DNA of 12,100 nt from an uncultured Bacteroidia bacterium (GTDB taxonomy: Bacteria; Bacteroidota; Bacteroidia; Bacteroidales; Prolixibacteraceae), in assembly GCA_903859795.1 (NCBI GenBank), contig CAIOOC010000220.1:1-12100 (forward strand), in the 5' to 3' direction. Made by a program: the position numbers and the translations under genes. Of the stretch, positions 1-6,999 are shown in pieces (position 1 is the first letter of the stretch; each line of letters starts with the position of its first letter). The notes beneath the pieces were generated by a model that saw nothing but the letters and a program-made list of their open reading frames with translations, was not told the origin of the DNA and did not search any database.

Positions 1-96
1 CATTCCCGGTCACTAGAAAATTTAAAAAACATGATGATTCTTTTAAAATCTGACGAGTTAATAGGGTTTTGGGAGGAATTTAAGATAAAGGAATAA
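1..96 (+). CDS. Possible C-terminal end of an upstream gene (partial)
   Basis: Frame 1 is open from the window edge to a TAA at 94-96, giving 31 residues ending in GFWEEFKIKE. The composition (charged, with an amphipathic leucine-rich stretch) looks like a protein C-terminus, and the hydrolase start lies 60 nt downstream on the same strand. The family cannot be recognised from so short a tail. An open frame of 31 codons at an edge can also arise by chance, so this is tentative. Confidence 0.4.
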   Translation, partial: HSRSLENLKNMMILLKSDELIGFWEEFKIKE

Positions 97-156
97 AATC
101 TTATCTCTCAATATTTTCAAATGTTCCAATAATTTAACGGTGAAAAATAACTGATC

Positions 157-1242
157 ATGAAAACCTACGCTTTCTCGTCCGGACCAAATAATAACCGCCG
201 CAGATTCTTAAAGTCGCAACTGATTTTTGCACTTGGGGCATGTGCAACTGGGCTGCCCATTTCAGAGGCTCATTCATCGCCTTCCAATGCCGAGAATCTG
301 GGTGGTGAGAAGTCAGCTGAAGAACTGCGCGATCAATATCAGAAATGTCTTGGGGGTCCTTTTCCTGATCTTACCCCTGTTCACCCACAGGTTAGGGAAA
401 TAATACAGAAGGATGGATACCGGATTGAATCTCTCACCTATGAGGCTCAACCCGGAAACAGGATACCCGCATTATTACTGATCCCTGATAATGTCACAGC
501 AAAAAATCCTGCTCCAGGGATAGCGGTATGGCATCAGCATAACGGACAATATTATCTGGGGAAATCAGAACCTGCAGGCCTGGCCGGAAATCCAATGCAC
601 CATACAGGAGTTGCCCTTGTCCGTGAAGGATATGTTGTAATATGTCCGGATGCGCTGTGTTTCGGAGAGCGACAGGACCCTACCGGGAGGTTAAAAGATG
701 GCGCATATGAACGTTTTGAGTTTCTGACGGAGATTGTCAGGGGCCGCAGTATGGCCTGGAGAAATATTCTGGAGATGAAAAGGGCTCTAGACGTTTTGTG
801 TTCACGTCATGACGTAAAATCAGACCGCCTGGGATGTTATGGCCATTCAATGGGCTCAACACATTCATGGCTTGTTGGGCCTCTAGAACCACGGCTTAAA
901 TGCGTTGTTGGAAACTGCTGTCTGCCAACCTATGAAGGGATTGAAGAAGAACATCTGTTGCATTGTTTTCCCAATTTCGTACCCGGATGGAAATTGCATG
1001 GCGATACACCCGATATCGCAGCTCTTATAGCACCAAGGGCACTACATTTTAATCTGGGGGAGAAAGACTCTGGTACTCCTATCGTATCTGCCAAACGGGG
1101 TTTGGAAAGGATTTCAGATGCTTATCACAAAGCTGGTGTACCCGATAATTTTACATCTTTCATCGAGCCAGATACAGGTCATGTGTTAACAGATGCGATG
1201 TGGAATCATGTAAAAAACTGTTTCGAAAGACATCTTAAATAG
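157..1242 (+). CDS. Tat-exported alpha/beta hydrolase (esterase / dienelactone hydrolase-like)
   Basis: A 361-residue alpha/beta-fold hydrolase, probably an esterase acting outside the cytoplasm. Residues 14-19 (RRRFLK) form a twin-arginine export motif, followed by a hydrophobic stretch at 21-36. LGAC at 26-29 could be a lipobox, so the protein may be a Tat-exported lipoprotein; otherwise a signal-peptidase I site near SEA (36-38) is possible. The nucleophile elbow is GHSMGS with Ser231. The likely catalytic acid is Asp304 in GEKD and the likely base is His342 in DTGH, which is the usual order for the fold. The segment ICPDALCFGERQ (162-173) resembles esterases of the Abhydrolase_7/acetyl-xylan-esterase-like group, in which some members deacetylate sugars. 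Substrate cannot be read from sequence. ATG at 157 is chosen because the Tat motif lies directly after it. It faces away from the 60-nt upstream gap and converges on the kinase operon, so it is probably transcribed separately. Confidence 0.85.
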   Translation: MKTYAFSSGPNNNRRRFLKSQLIFALGACATGLPISEAHSSPSNAENLGGEKSAEELRDQYQKCLGGPFPDLTPVHPQVREIIQKDGYRIESLTYEAQPGNRIPALLLIPDNVTAKNPAPGIAVWHQHNGQYYLGKSEPAGLAGNPMHHTGVALVREGYVVICPDALCFGERQDPTGRLKDGAYERFEFLTEIVRGRSMAWRNILEMKRALDVLCSRHDVKSDRLGCYGHSMGSTHSWLVGPLEPRLKCVVGNCCLPTYEGIEEEHLLHCFPNFVPGWKLHGDTPDIAALIAPRALHFNLGEKDSGTPIVSAKRGLERISDAYHKAGVPDNFTSFIEPDTGHVLTDAMWNHVKNCFERHLK

Positions 1243-1366
1243 GTAACCGGATTAGTATATCCTCATTGTGAAATCAACACATTGACCTCCCAAAACACCT
1301 CTCAGAGAGGGGAGTAAAACATGGATTTCACAAGGAACACAAATCTGAATTCGGTTTGGGGTAGAT
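1243..1366. terminator. Structured convergent spacer, possible bidirectional terminator
   Basis: This 124-nt gap separates the ends of two convergent genes. It contains a 10-bp perfect inverted repeat, TTGTGAAATC at 1266-1275 and GATTTCACAA at 1324-1333. Inside the loop is a tight small hairpin, CCTCTCAGAGAGG, at 1298-1310. There is no clear T-run after the stems on either strand, so the terminator role is inferred from position. A REP-like palindromic element is an alternative. Confidence 0.35.
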
Positions 1367-1735
1367 TTATTGTCTGAGTTTTTCTTTTAAATATGTAAAA
1401 TCAACAGGTTTGGTGATGAAATCATCTGCCCCCAGTTGCTTGGCTATATTGAAATTTTCTGCATCACCATAGGCAGTTATCATCATAACGACCGGAGGTG
1501 GTTTCAAATATTTCTCTTTAATTTGTCGCAGAAGTTCCAACCCGCTCATTCCAGGCATGTTGATGTCGGACAAGATCAATACTTTTTCATGTTCATGCAG
1601 GTTTAAATAGATCAGTGCATCTTCGCCGGAAAAGGCGAATGCAAACTCCAGGTAATTTTCCCTGATCTCTTTTCTGAATCGTTGTTCAAAAAGTGTCTGA
1701 ATATCCCGTTCATCATCAACAACTAAAATTTTCAT
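1367..1735 (-). CDS. Single-domain response regulator (CheY-like receiver)
   Basis: A 122-residue protein consisting only of a receiver domain. Visible conserved residues are the acidic pair Asp7-Asp8 (VVDDE), the phosphoacceptor Asp57 in SDINMPGMSG, the switch Thr87 in MITAYGD, and Lys109 in ITKP. The chain ends soon after the last receiver helix, so there is no DNA-binding or enzymatic output. It must signal by protein contact or pass phosphate onward. It is the last gene of the minus-strand array, 11 nt after the stop of a degraded histidine-kinase fragment. In this group of Bacteroidota kinases a receiver of this type is often found beside the kinase gene (family knowledge). It is the only receiver in the window and is therefore the best candidate partner for the three intact upstream kinases (inference). 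The ATG start at 1735 places the MKILVVDDE beta-1 strand at the very N-terminus, as expected. Confidence 0.93.
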   Translation of the reverse strand: MKILVVDDERDIQTLFEQRFRKEIRENYLEFAFAFSGEDALIYLNLHEHEKVLILSDINMPGMSGLELLRQIKEKYLKPPPVVMMITAYGDAENFNIAKQLGADDFITKPVDFTYLKEKLRQ

Positions 1736-1746
1736 TCTTAATAATG

Positions 1747-2035
1747 TTAGTTTAATACTGGTAATATAATTGAGAATTCGGAACCTTCACCTTCTAATGT
1801 TTCGACTTTCAGTTCCCCGCTATGAGCCTGAATGATATTAGAACTCAGAGACAAACCCTAATCCGGTTCCTTCGCCAGCCGGCTTGGTGGTAAAGAAGGG
1901 CTGGAAGATTTTCCCTAATGTATATTGAGGAATGCCATTGCCATGATCTGTTACAAACAATTTAACCTCACTATTTGTTCTTACAGTTCTTACCCAAACC
2001 TTGAGATCATAGGGGGAATGCAGACCCGTTATCTC
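1747..2035 (-). pseudogene. Histidine kinase remnant (C-terminal ATPase domain, frameshifted)
   Basis: Reading the minus strand gives the end of a HisKA/HATPase kinase like its neighbours. It shows a beta segment with SPYDLKVWVRTV, then a G1 box as DHGNGIP (usually DNGNGIP), the F box FQPFFTTKP, and the start of the G2 box, GEGTGLG. At three C residues on the plus strand (1856-1858) one extra base shifts the frame: the first frame soon stops, and the next frame continues with LSLSSNIIQAHSGELKV to a natural stop at 1747. Upstream the matching frame meets a stop at 2036-2038, and nothing resembling the H box or N box is found before it. The fragment is therefore truncated at the 5' end and also frameshifted. 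It sits 11 nt upstream of the response regulator, the usual place for its cognate kinase. Confidence 0.85.
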
Positions 2036-2181
2036 TTAAATCTGTTTATTCTGTTTATCATTGACTGGATAAGAGGCAAACGATCTTTTTCATGGCAGTG
2101 CAAAATAAAACATGTTAATGATTCCGTTTGAAACGAAGTTACAAAAATCATATATTTGTTTCAATTTATTCTTAACCAAGT
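2036..2181. other. Non-coding gap between membrane kinase and kinase remnant
   Basis: No supported gene lies in these 146 nt. The stretch is AT-rich and holds a 7-bp inverted repeat, TTGAAAC (2128-2134) with GTTTCAA (2158-2164). It probably marks the edge of the deletion that removed the 5' part of the kinase remnant, because kinase similarity stops abruptly at about 2035. A promoter for the response regulator could lie here, but I see no convincing minus-strand match. Confidence 0.5.
2128..2158 (+). promoter_or_regulatory. Bacteroidota-type promoter match, antisense to the operon
   Basis: The plus strand has TTG at 2128-2130 and, 20 nt later, TATATTTG at 2151-2158. These fit the -33 TTG and -7 TAnnTTTG pattern of the Bacteroidota primary sigma factor. 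The site points into the antisense strand of the membrane histidine kinase, with no plus-strand gene downstream. In AT-rich sequence such a match can easily occur by chance. Confidence 0.2.
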
Positions 2182-3546
2182 TTATAGTTGAATTGTAAAA
2201 ATCGCTCCATCGCCCTCTTTCGATTCCACTCTGAATTCACAACCATGTGCTTTCACAATATCATAACTCATCGACAGACCCAAACCTGTTCCTTGGCCTG
2301 CCGGTTTGGTTGTAAAGAATGGCTGAAAAATCTTATCCAATGCTGTTTGTGGAATCCCATTCCCATTATCCCTGACTGAAATCAGAACCTTGTTTCCATT
2401 CTTTTTTGTGGTTACTGAAACAGTTGGTTCATAATGGCCTTGAGCATTTTGTAAATCTTTATGTCCTGAGGTTCTCGTCTTCTCTGCAACAGCATAAAAT
2501 GCATTGGTTATTAAATTGAGAATTACCCGGCCAATATCCTGAGGAATGATATTAATGGGTTTTAGGGTTTGATCAAATTCGGTTTTCATTGTTGCGTTAA
2601 ATGATTTATCCTTTGCCCTCAACCCATGATATGCCAGGCGGAAGTATTCATCGGCCAGGGCATTGATATTCGTTGGTTCTTTTATACCACTGCTGCTCCG
2701 GCTGTGCTGCAACATCCCTTTTACAATAGCATCGGCCCTTTTCCCGTGAAGCGTGATTTTTTTTTCGTTGTCGGCAATGTCATTTGCCAGGGCAATGGCA
2801 TCTTCATGTTTTCCAGCCATCAAATCTGATTTCATCTCTTCCAGCAACTCCAAATTCACTTCCGAAAAATTATTGACAAAGTTCAACGGGTTCTGGATCT
2901 CATGGGCAATGCCAGCGGTAAGTTCACCCAAAGAAGCCATCTTTTCAGATTGGATCAGTTGTGATTGGGTAGAGCGTAATTCATTAAGTGCCTGTTCCAA
3001 TTCCTCCTTCTGTTCTGTTAGTTCTGCAGTTCGTTCAGCGACCAATCCTTCAAGTTCAACCTTTCGGACTGCAATCGCCCGGTTTATCTCATCTTCGCGT
3101 TGTCGCTTAATCCGCTCTTTTTCAGCTCCTTTAAATTGCCTGTTTTGACTGTACAAAATGGCAACCATCCAAATAAATGAAATTCCCGTCGCATTTTTAA
3201 AATAATTTTCATTGTTCTTAAAATAATCGGCACTCACCAACTGTGCCAGATCACTTAACAAGGAGAAAAATTCAAAGGGGATAAACGCCACTATGAACAT
3301 GCGCAATAGTCGTAATTCCTTCTGTTTCAATGCAAAAATAAGCATTGTAATCAGGTAGGCATGCCAGGCCCATTTTATGATTTCGGTTTCTGAAAGAATG
3401 ACCTCTGTGGCAAAAAGCAGTACTGAAAGGAACAAAGCATATCTGAGAGGTCTCTCCCATTGCTGCAGGATATTAGTCCTGACATATTTCCTGATCCGAT
3501 TCGCTATAACCAAACTAACAACCAGCGGTGCGACAGAAAGTGACAT
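2182..3546 (-). CDS. Membrane-embedded sensor histidine kinase
   Basis: A 454-residue sensor kinase. The first 135 residues contain about four hydrophobic segments (roughly 1-16, 35-52, 60-100 in one or two passes, and 120-133) with no large extracellular loop, so the stimulus may be membrane-associated or intramembrane. A charged, probably coiled-coil linker covers about 140-197. The H box is AHEIQNPLNF with phosphoacceptor His215. The ATPase domain shows the N box around Asn348 (NLITNAFYAV), G1 DNGNGIP (393-399), F box FQPFF (407-411) and G2 GQGTGLGLS (417-425), so all catalytic elements look intact. There is no receiver or output domain. The gene starts at ATG 3546, 24 nt after the propeller kinase stop, without a clear Shine-Dalgarno site, as is common in Bacteroidota. 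The core is nearly the same as in the two upstream kinases. Its sensed signal is unknown. Confidence 0.93.
   Translation of the reverse strand: MSLSVAPLVVSLVIANRIRKYVRTNILQQWERPLRYALFLSVLLFATEVILSETEIIKWAWHAYLITMLIFALKQKELRLLRMFIVAFIPFEFFSLLSDLAQLVSADYFKNNENYFKNATGISFIWMVAILYSQNRQFKGAEKERIKRQREDEINRAIAVRKVELEGLVAERTAELTEQKEELEQALNELRSTQSQLIQSEKMASLGELTAGIAHEIQNPLNFVNNFSEVNLELLEEMKSDLMAGKHEDAIALANDIADNEKKITLHGKRADAIVKGMLQHSRSSSGIKEPTNINALADEYFRLAYHGLRAKDKSFNATMKTEFDQTLKPINIIPQDIGRVILNLITNAFYAVAEKTRTSGHKDLQNAQGHYEPTVSVTTKKNGNKVLISVRDNGNGIPQTALDKIFQPFFTTKPAGQGTGLGLSMSYDIVKAHGCEFRVESKEGDGAIFTIQL
2600..2631. repeat. 32-nt exact direct repeat, copy 1 (within kinase core)
   Basis: These 32 bases are identical to 4016-4047 and encode the conserved LAYHGLRAKDKSFN region just before the N box. 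The repeat reflects recent common descent or gene conversion of the membrane kinase and the propeller kinase. Similarity continues on both sides with scattered differences. Confidence 0.85.
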
Positions 3547-3570
3547 AAAATTTGGTTTAGTTTTTTGACA

Positions 3571-6500
3571 CTACAAGATTATAATAAATTCTGTAAACTC
3601 TCCATCTTTTGTATCAACTTTCAGCTCTCCTCCATGGCCTTTTGTTATAATTTCATAACTTAGGGATAAACCTAAACCGGTTCCTTCTCCTGATGGCTTG
3701 GTGGTAAAGAAAGGCTGGAATATTTTATCCAAATTTTTTTGGGGAATTCCGTTGCCGTTATCTTTTACACTTATCCGGACGGCACTCCTGCCCGCTCCGG
3801 GAGAGGGTGTAGTGCTTGTTGTGACTGTTACGGTAGGTTCGTAAGGGGAAATTTCTAACTGGTTTTGAAATCCCTGCTGGTCTAAAATCTTCTTCTTTTC
3901 GGAAACGGCGTAAAAAGCATTGGTAATTAGATTAAGAATCACACGTCCAATATCCTGAGGAATTATGTTTATATATCCTATACTTTGATCAAAATTTGTC
4001 TTCATCGTTGCATTGAATGATTTATCCTTTGCCCTCAACCCATGATAGGCTAGCCGCAAATATTCATCAGCAATTGCGTTTATATTGGATGGCTCCTTAA
4101 TTCCCGAGCTGCTGCGGCTATGTTGCAACATCCCCTTGACTATGGCATCCGCACGTTTCCCATGTTGCAGGATTTTTTCTTCATTCTCTTCAATATCCTT
4201 TGCTATTGCCTTAACTTCATCCATATTTCCTTTATCGATTTCCGTCCTCATCTCCCCGATTAGTTCCTTATTCACTTCAGAGAAATTATTGACAAAGTTC
4301 AAAGGGTTTTGGATCTCATGAGCGATACCTGCTGTCAGCTCTCCGAGAGAAGCCATTTTCTCGGATTGAATAAGCTGGGCCTGTGTTGTTTTAAGTTCAG
4401 TATAGGCCTTTTCTATCTCCTTAGCCTGGGCCAATTCCCGGTCACGAGTCCTGTCTCTTTCTGCACGCAATAAACGTTTCCGCTGGAACCGGTCGACACC
4501 GAATACTGCTGCAATAAACAACAAAAGATATATGAAATAGGCGCTCCAGGTTTTCCAAAACGGAGGTGAAATAATTATTTCAACCGCCTTTTCAGTTTTG
4601 ATACCGTTATTGCTGTTAAATGCCTTGATCTCAAAAATATATTTTCCCGGAGGCACATCATAATAAGATGCTCTGCCATCCGAACCGATATCTAACCAAT
4701 CGCGATCATAATTCTTTAGTCTGTAAATTATTTTAGAATCTTCAGGGTTACTAAAATCTATGGCAGTTAGTCCAATAGAGAAAACATTCTGGTTAAATTT
4801 CAGATCAATTTCCCTGCTTCTGGACAGGGAATGTTTAAACGGGCCTCCAGGTGAGGAGTTGATTTGTCTACCGGCAATCCAAAAAGAATTCAAAATAATT
4901 GAAGGTGCAACAGTGTTAAAACTTAATTTTTCAGGCTGAAAGGAATAATACCCGTCTGCATTTGCAAAATACATATATCCGCGGGGACTCATATACCCTG
5001 TTTGATACCAAAGTGATCCGCCGTTTACCCCATTGTTCTTTCCAAATATACTTATTTTATCGCGGCTCGGGTTAAGGCTGACAATTCCCAATGCTGAACT
5101 AAACCAGAGGTTATGCTCTTTGTCTTCAATAATACCCCAAGCATTTGGAATATGAAATCCGATCCTTTTTTCATCCATCAGGGAAAATTTATCCGATTTT
5201 CTGTTGTATTGAAAGATTCCTGAACCTGTTCCCACCCAAATGACATTTTGAGAGTCCTCATAAATGTTGTTTATATATTCATCGAACAGGTAATGTTTAA
5301 ATTTTCCATTCTGACGGTTCATCAGGTTTACTCCACCTCCATTCCATGTTCCAACCCAGAAATTATTTTGTGTATCTTCAAGAAAACAGACGGTACTATT
5401 TCTGCTTATGCTATTTGTATCCTTAGAATTATTTACATAATGTTCAAAATAACCTGTAGCGGGATCCAACAGATCGCAGCCTCCTGAAGTCCCAATCCAA
5501 AGGGCCGAATTTTTGTCCCGATAAATTACAATCACATTATCAGAACCCAGGCTTTTATTGTTTTTCGGATCGTGTCTGTAATGGGTAAACTTTCCTGTAG
5601 CCGGATTCAGCCGGTTTAATCCCCCTCCCCAGGATCCCAACCATAGATCTCCGTCACGATCATTTAAAATTGAGTTGATATTGTTAACGCTTATACTGTT
5701 TATATCCTTAGGGTCATTCTTATAATGATATGGTTGTACTGCCTCCGGGTCTTTCCGGAAAAGCCCATCTGTTCCGGTTCCATACCAAAGAGTTGATTTC
5801 TGATCCTCGAAGAAAGCGGTAGTAGCAGGAGTTTTAAAATGCGGTATACTATTTCGGAAAGGATCAACACGATAAAGATTCTTTTCCTGGGTACTTATCC
5901 AAAAAACACCTTCTTTTGATACCAATGCGCACCAGCCACTGTCATCTTTAAATCCGGAAGTGTTTTTTTCACTGCTGCCAAAATGTAAAATAGTTTGATT
6001 AAGAGGGTCATAGTGAAGTATTCCCTGCGAAAAAGTCCCAATCCAGATAGCCCCTTTGCCATCCTCTGTGATAAAGGTGATATGGTCAAATTTATCATCC
6101 TTTTTTACAGGAGGACGGCTCAGTTTTTCGGGTTTCTTTGGATCATAGGGATATCGCACAAATATACCTTTGGCGCGATCCATCGTATGCAATCCATCAC
6201 TCCCCGCCGTGCCTACCCAAAATGTTCCCCTGCTATCTTCAAAAATAGCCCTTACCTTGTTATTGATGAGGCTTTGCGAATCATTCGGGTTTTGCATATA
6301 TCTTATAAACTTTCCTGTTTTAGGTTCGAAACGGTTTAGCCCTCCATCGGTATTGTTTACAAAGGGATTTCCTGTCCCGATCCACAGCGTCCCCTGATGA
6401 TCCTGATATATAATCCTGATTTTGTTACAACTAAGACTCGAAGGGTCATTATCCGAATGAGCGTAATGGGTAAACTTCCCTGTTTCCTGATTCAAATAAT

Positions 6501-6972
6501 CAAGTCCGCCATAGGTACCAATCCAGAGATTTCCCTTGCGGTCCATCAAAACCGAAGCAACAGTATCGTTACTCAGACTTGTGGGGTCTCCCTGTTTATG
6601 CCTGAAATGGGTGAATTTACCCGATTCAGGATCGTACCGGTCAAGACCTGTTCCATAAAATCCAATCCAGATTACACCTGTAGTATCGGCAAAAAGGTAT
6701 TCAGGATACGTTCCTCCAAGTGAGTTTGGATTTTTTTGATCAAACTTGAAACTGGTCATCCGGGAACCGTCATAGCGGATGATACAACCATTGTCCTGAT
6801 CTGAAAGCCATATATAGCCCTGCGGATCTTGTGTAATACTATTTATCTTCCCGAGAAAAATCCCATCATTTCCCAATATTGGATTGAAGAATAATTGCTT
6901 ATTCTGAGCCGAACTCTTTATTCCGGAAACCAGAAGAAGTACAATCAAATATTTAGAAAATCTGCTTTTCAT
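3571..6972 (-). CDS. Two-component propeller sensor histidine kinase (Reg_prop / Y_Y_Y / HisKA / HATPase)
   Basis: An 1133-residue sensor. A signal peptide covers about residues 1-22. A long periplasmic part (about 40-690) has some 14 propeller repeats marked by LWIGT-like motifs near residues 54, 101, 149, 196, 251, 309, 357, 395, 443, 491, 538, 578, 622 and 667, which suits two seven-bladed propellers. A Y_Y_Y-type immunoglobulin-like domain follows (about 725-803) and one membrane span at about 807-828. The cytoplasmic part has a coiled-coil linker, an H box with His885, N box Asn1018, G1 DNGNGIP (1071-1077), F box (1086-1090) and G2 GEGTGLGLS (1095-1103). Proteins of this build in Bacteroidota are often hybrid regulators of polysaccharide use, carrying a receiver and an AraC-type DNA-binding domain. 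Those are absent here, the chain ending at the ATPase domain, so phosphate must go to a separate receiver. It starts 27 nt after the GAF kinase. The ligand is unknown; the family suggests an oligosaccharide. Confidence 0.94.
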   Translation of the reverse strand: MKSRFSKYLIVLLLVSGIKSSAQNKQLFFNPILGNDGIFLGKINSITQDPQGYIWLSDQDNGCIIRYDGSRMTSFKFDQKNPNSLGGTYPEYLFADTTGVIWIGFYGTGLDRYDPESGKFTHFRHKQGDPTSLSNDTVASVLMDRKGNLWIGTYGGLDYLNQETGKFTHYAHSDNDPSSLSCNKIRIIYQDHQGTLWIGTGNPFVNNTDGGLNRFEPKTGKFIRYMQNPNDSQSLINNKVRAIFEDSRGTFWVGTAGSDGLHTMDRAKGIFVRYPYDPKKPEKLSRPPVKKDDKFDHITFITEDGKGAIWIGTFSQGILHYDPLNQTILHFGSSEKNTSGFKDDSGWCALVSKEGVFWISTQEKNLYRVDPFRNSIPHFKTPATTAFFEDQKSTLWYGTGTDGLFRKDPEAVQPYHYKNDPKDINSISVNNINSILNDRDGDLWLGSWGGGLNRLNPATGKFTHYRHDPKNNKSLGSDNVIVIYRDKNSALWIGTSGGCDLLDPATGYFEHYVNNSKDTNSISRNSTVCFLEDTQNNFWVGTWNGGGVNLMNRQNGKFKHYLFDEYINNIYEDSQNVIWVGTGSGIFQYNRKSDKFSLMDEKRIGFHIPNAWGIIEDKEHNLWFSSALGIVSLNPSRDKISIFGKNNGVNGGSLWYQTGYMSPRGYMYFANADGYYSFQPEKLSFNTVAPSIILNSFWIAGRQINSSPGGPFKHSLSRSREIDLKFNQNVFSIGLTAIDFSNPEDSKIIYRLKNYDRDWLDIGSDGRASYYDVPPGKYIFEIKAFNSNNGIKTEKAVEIIISPPFWKTWSAYFIYLLLFIAAVFGVDRFQRKRLLRAERDRTRDRELAQAKEIEKAYTELKTTQAQLIQSEKMASLGELTAGIAHEIQNPLNFVNNFSEVNKELIGEMRTEIDKGNMDEVKAIAKDIEENEEKILQHGKRADAIVKGMLQHSRSSSGIKEPSNINAIADEYLRLAYHGLRAKDKSFNATMKTNFDQSIGYINIIPQDIGRVILNLITNAFYAVSEKKKILDQQGFQNQLEISPYEPTVTVTTSTTPSPGAGRSAVRISVKDNGNGIPQKNLDKIFQPFFTTKPSGEGTGLGLSLSYEIITKGHGGELKVDTKDGEFTEFIIIL
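4016..4047. repeat. 32-nt exact direct repeat, copy 2 (within kinase core)
   Basis: Identical to 2600-2631 and in the same place in the kinase fold, in the propeller kinase gene. Together with surrounding similarity it makes the two genes possible partners for homologous recombination that would delete about 1.4 kb. Confidence 0.85.
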
Positions 6973-6999
6973 GTTGTCTGATTTTTGAGATGGGTTGTT

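Noticed and set aside
1747..2035. Treating the kinase remnant as a short functional ATPase-domain protein
   Set aside because: No single frame spans it, there is no start codon in a sensible place, and the frameshift falls inside the nucleotide-binding G2 box.
1925..2131. A 68-codon plus-strand open frame across the kinase remnant
   Set aside because: Its left half is antisense to recognisable ATPase-domain sequence on the minus strand, and the protein has no family features.
2753..3148. A 131-codon plus-strand open frame opposite the membrane kinase
   Set aside because: It lies wholly antisense to a well-supported kinase with every conserved box. Its serine- and phenylalanine-rich composition is that of a reverse-strand shadow, and it has no recognisable domain.
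5995..6339. A 114-codon plus-strand open frame opposite the propeller repeats, with other similar frames nearby
   Set aside because: It is antisense to repeated propeller motifs that show a clear protein pattern. No start signal or domain supports it.
4903..6855. Repeated pattern that might be a DNA repeat array or CRISPR
   Set aside because: The periodicity is at protein level (LWIGT-like blades of about 40-55 residues) with variable DNA and no short constant repeats or spacers.
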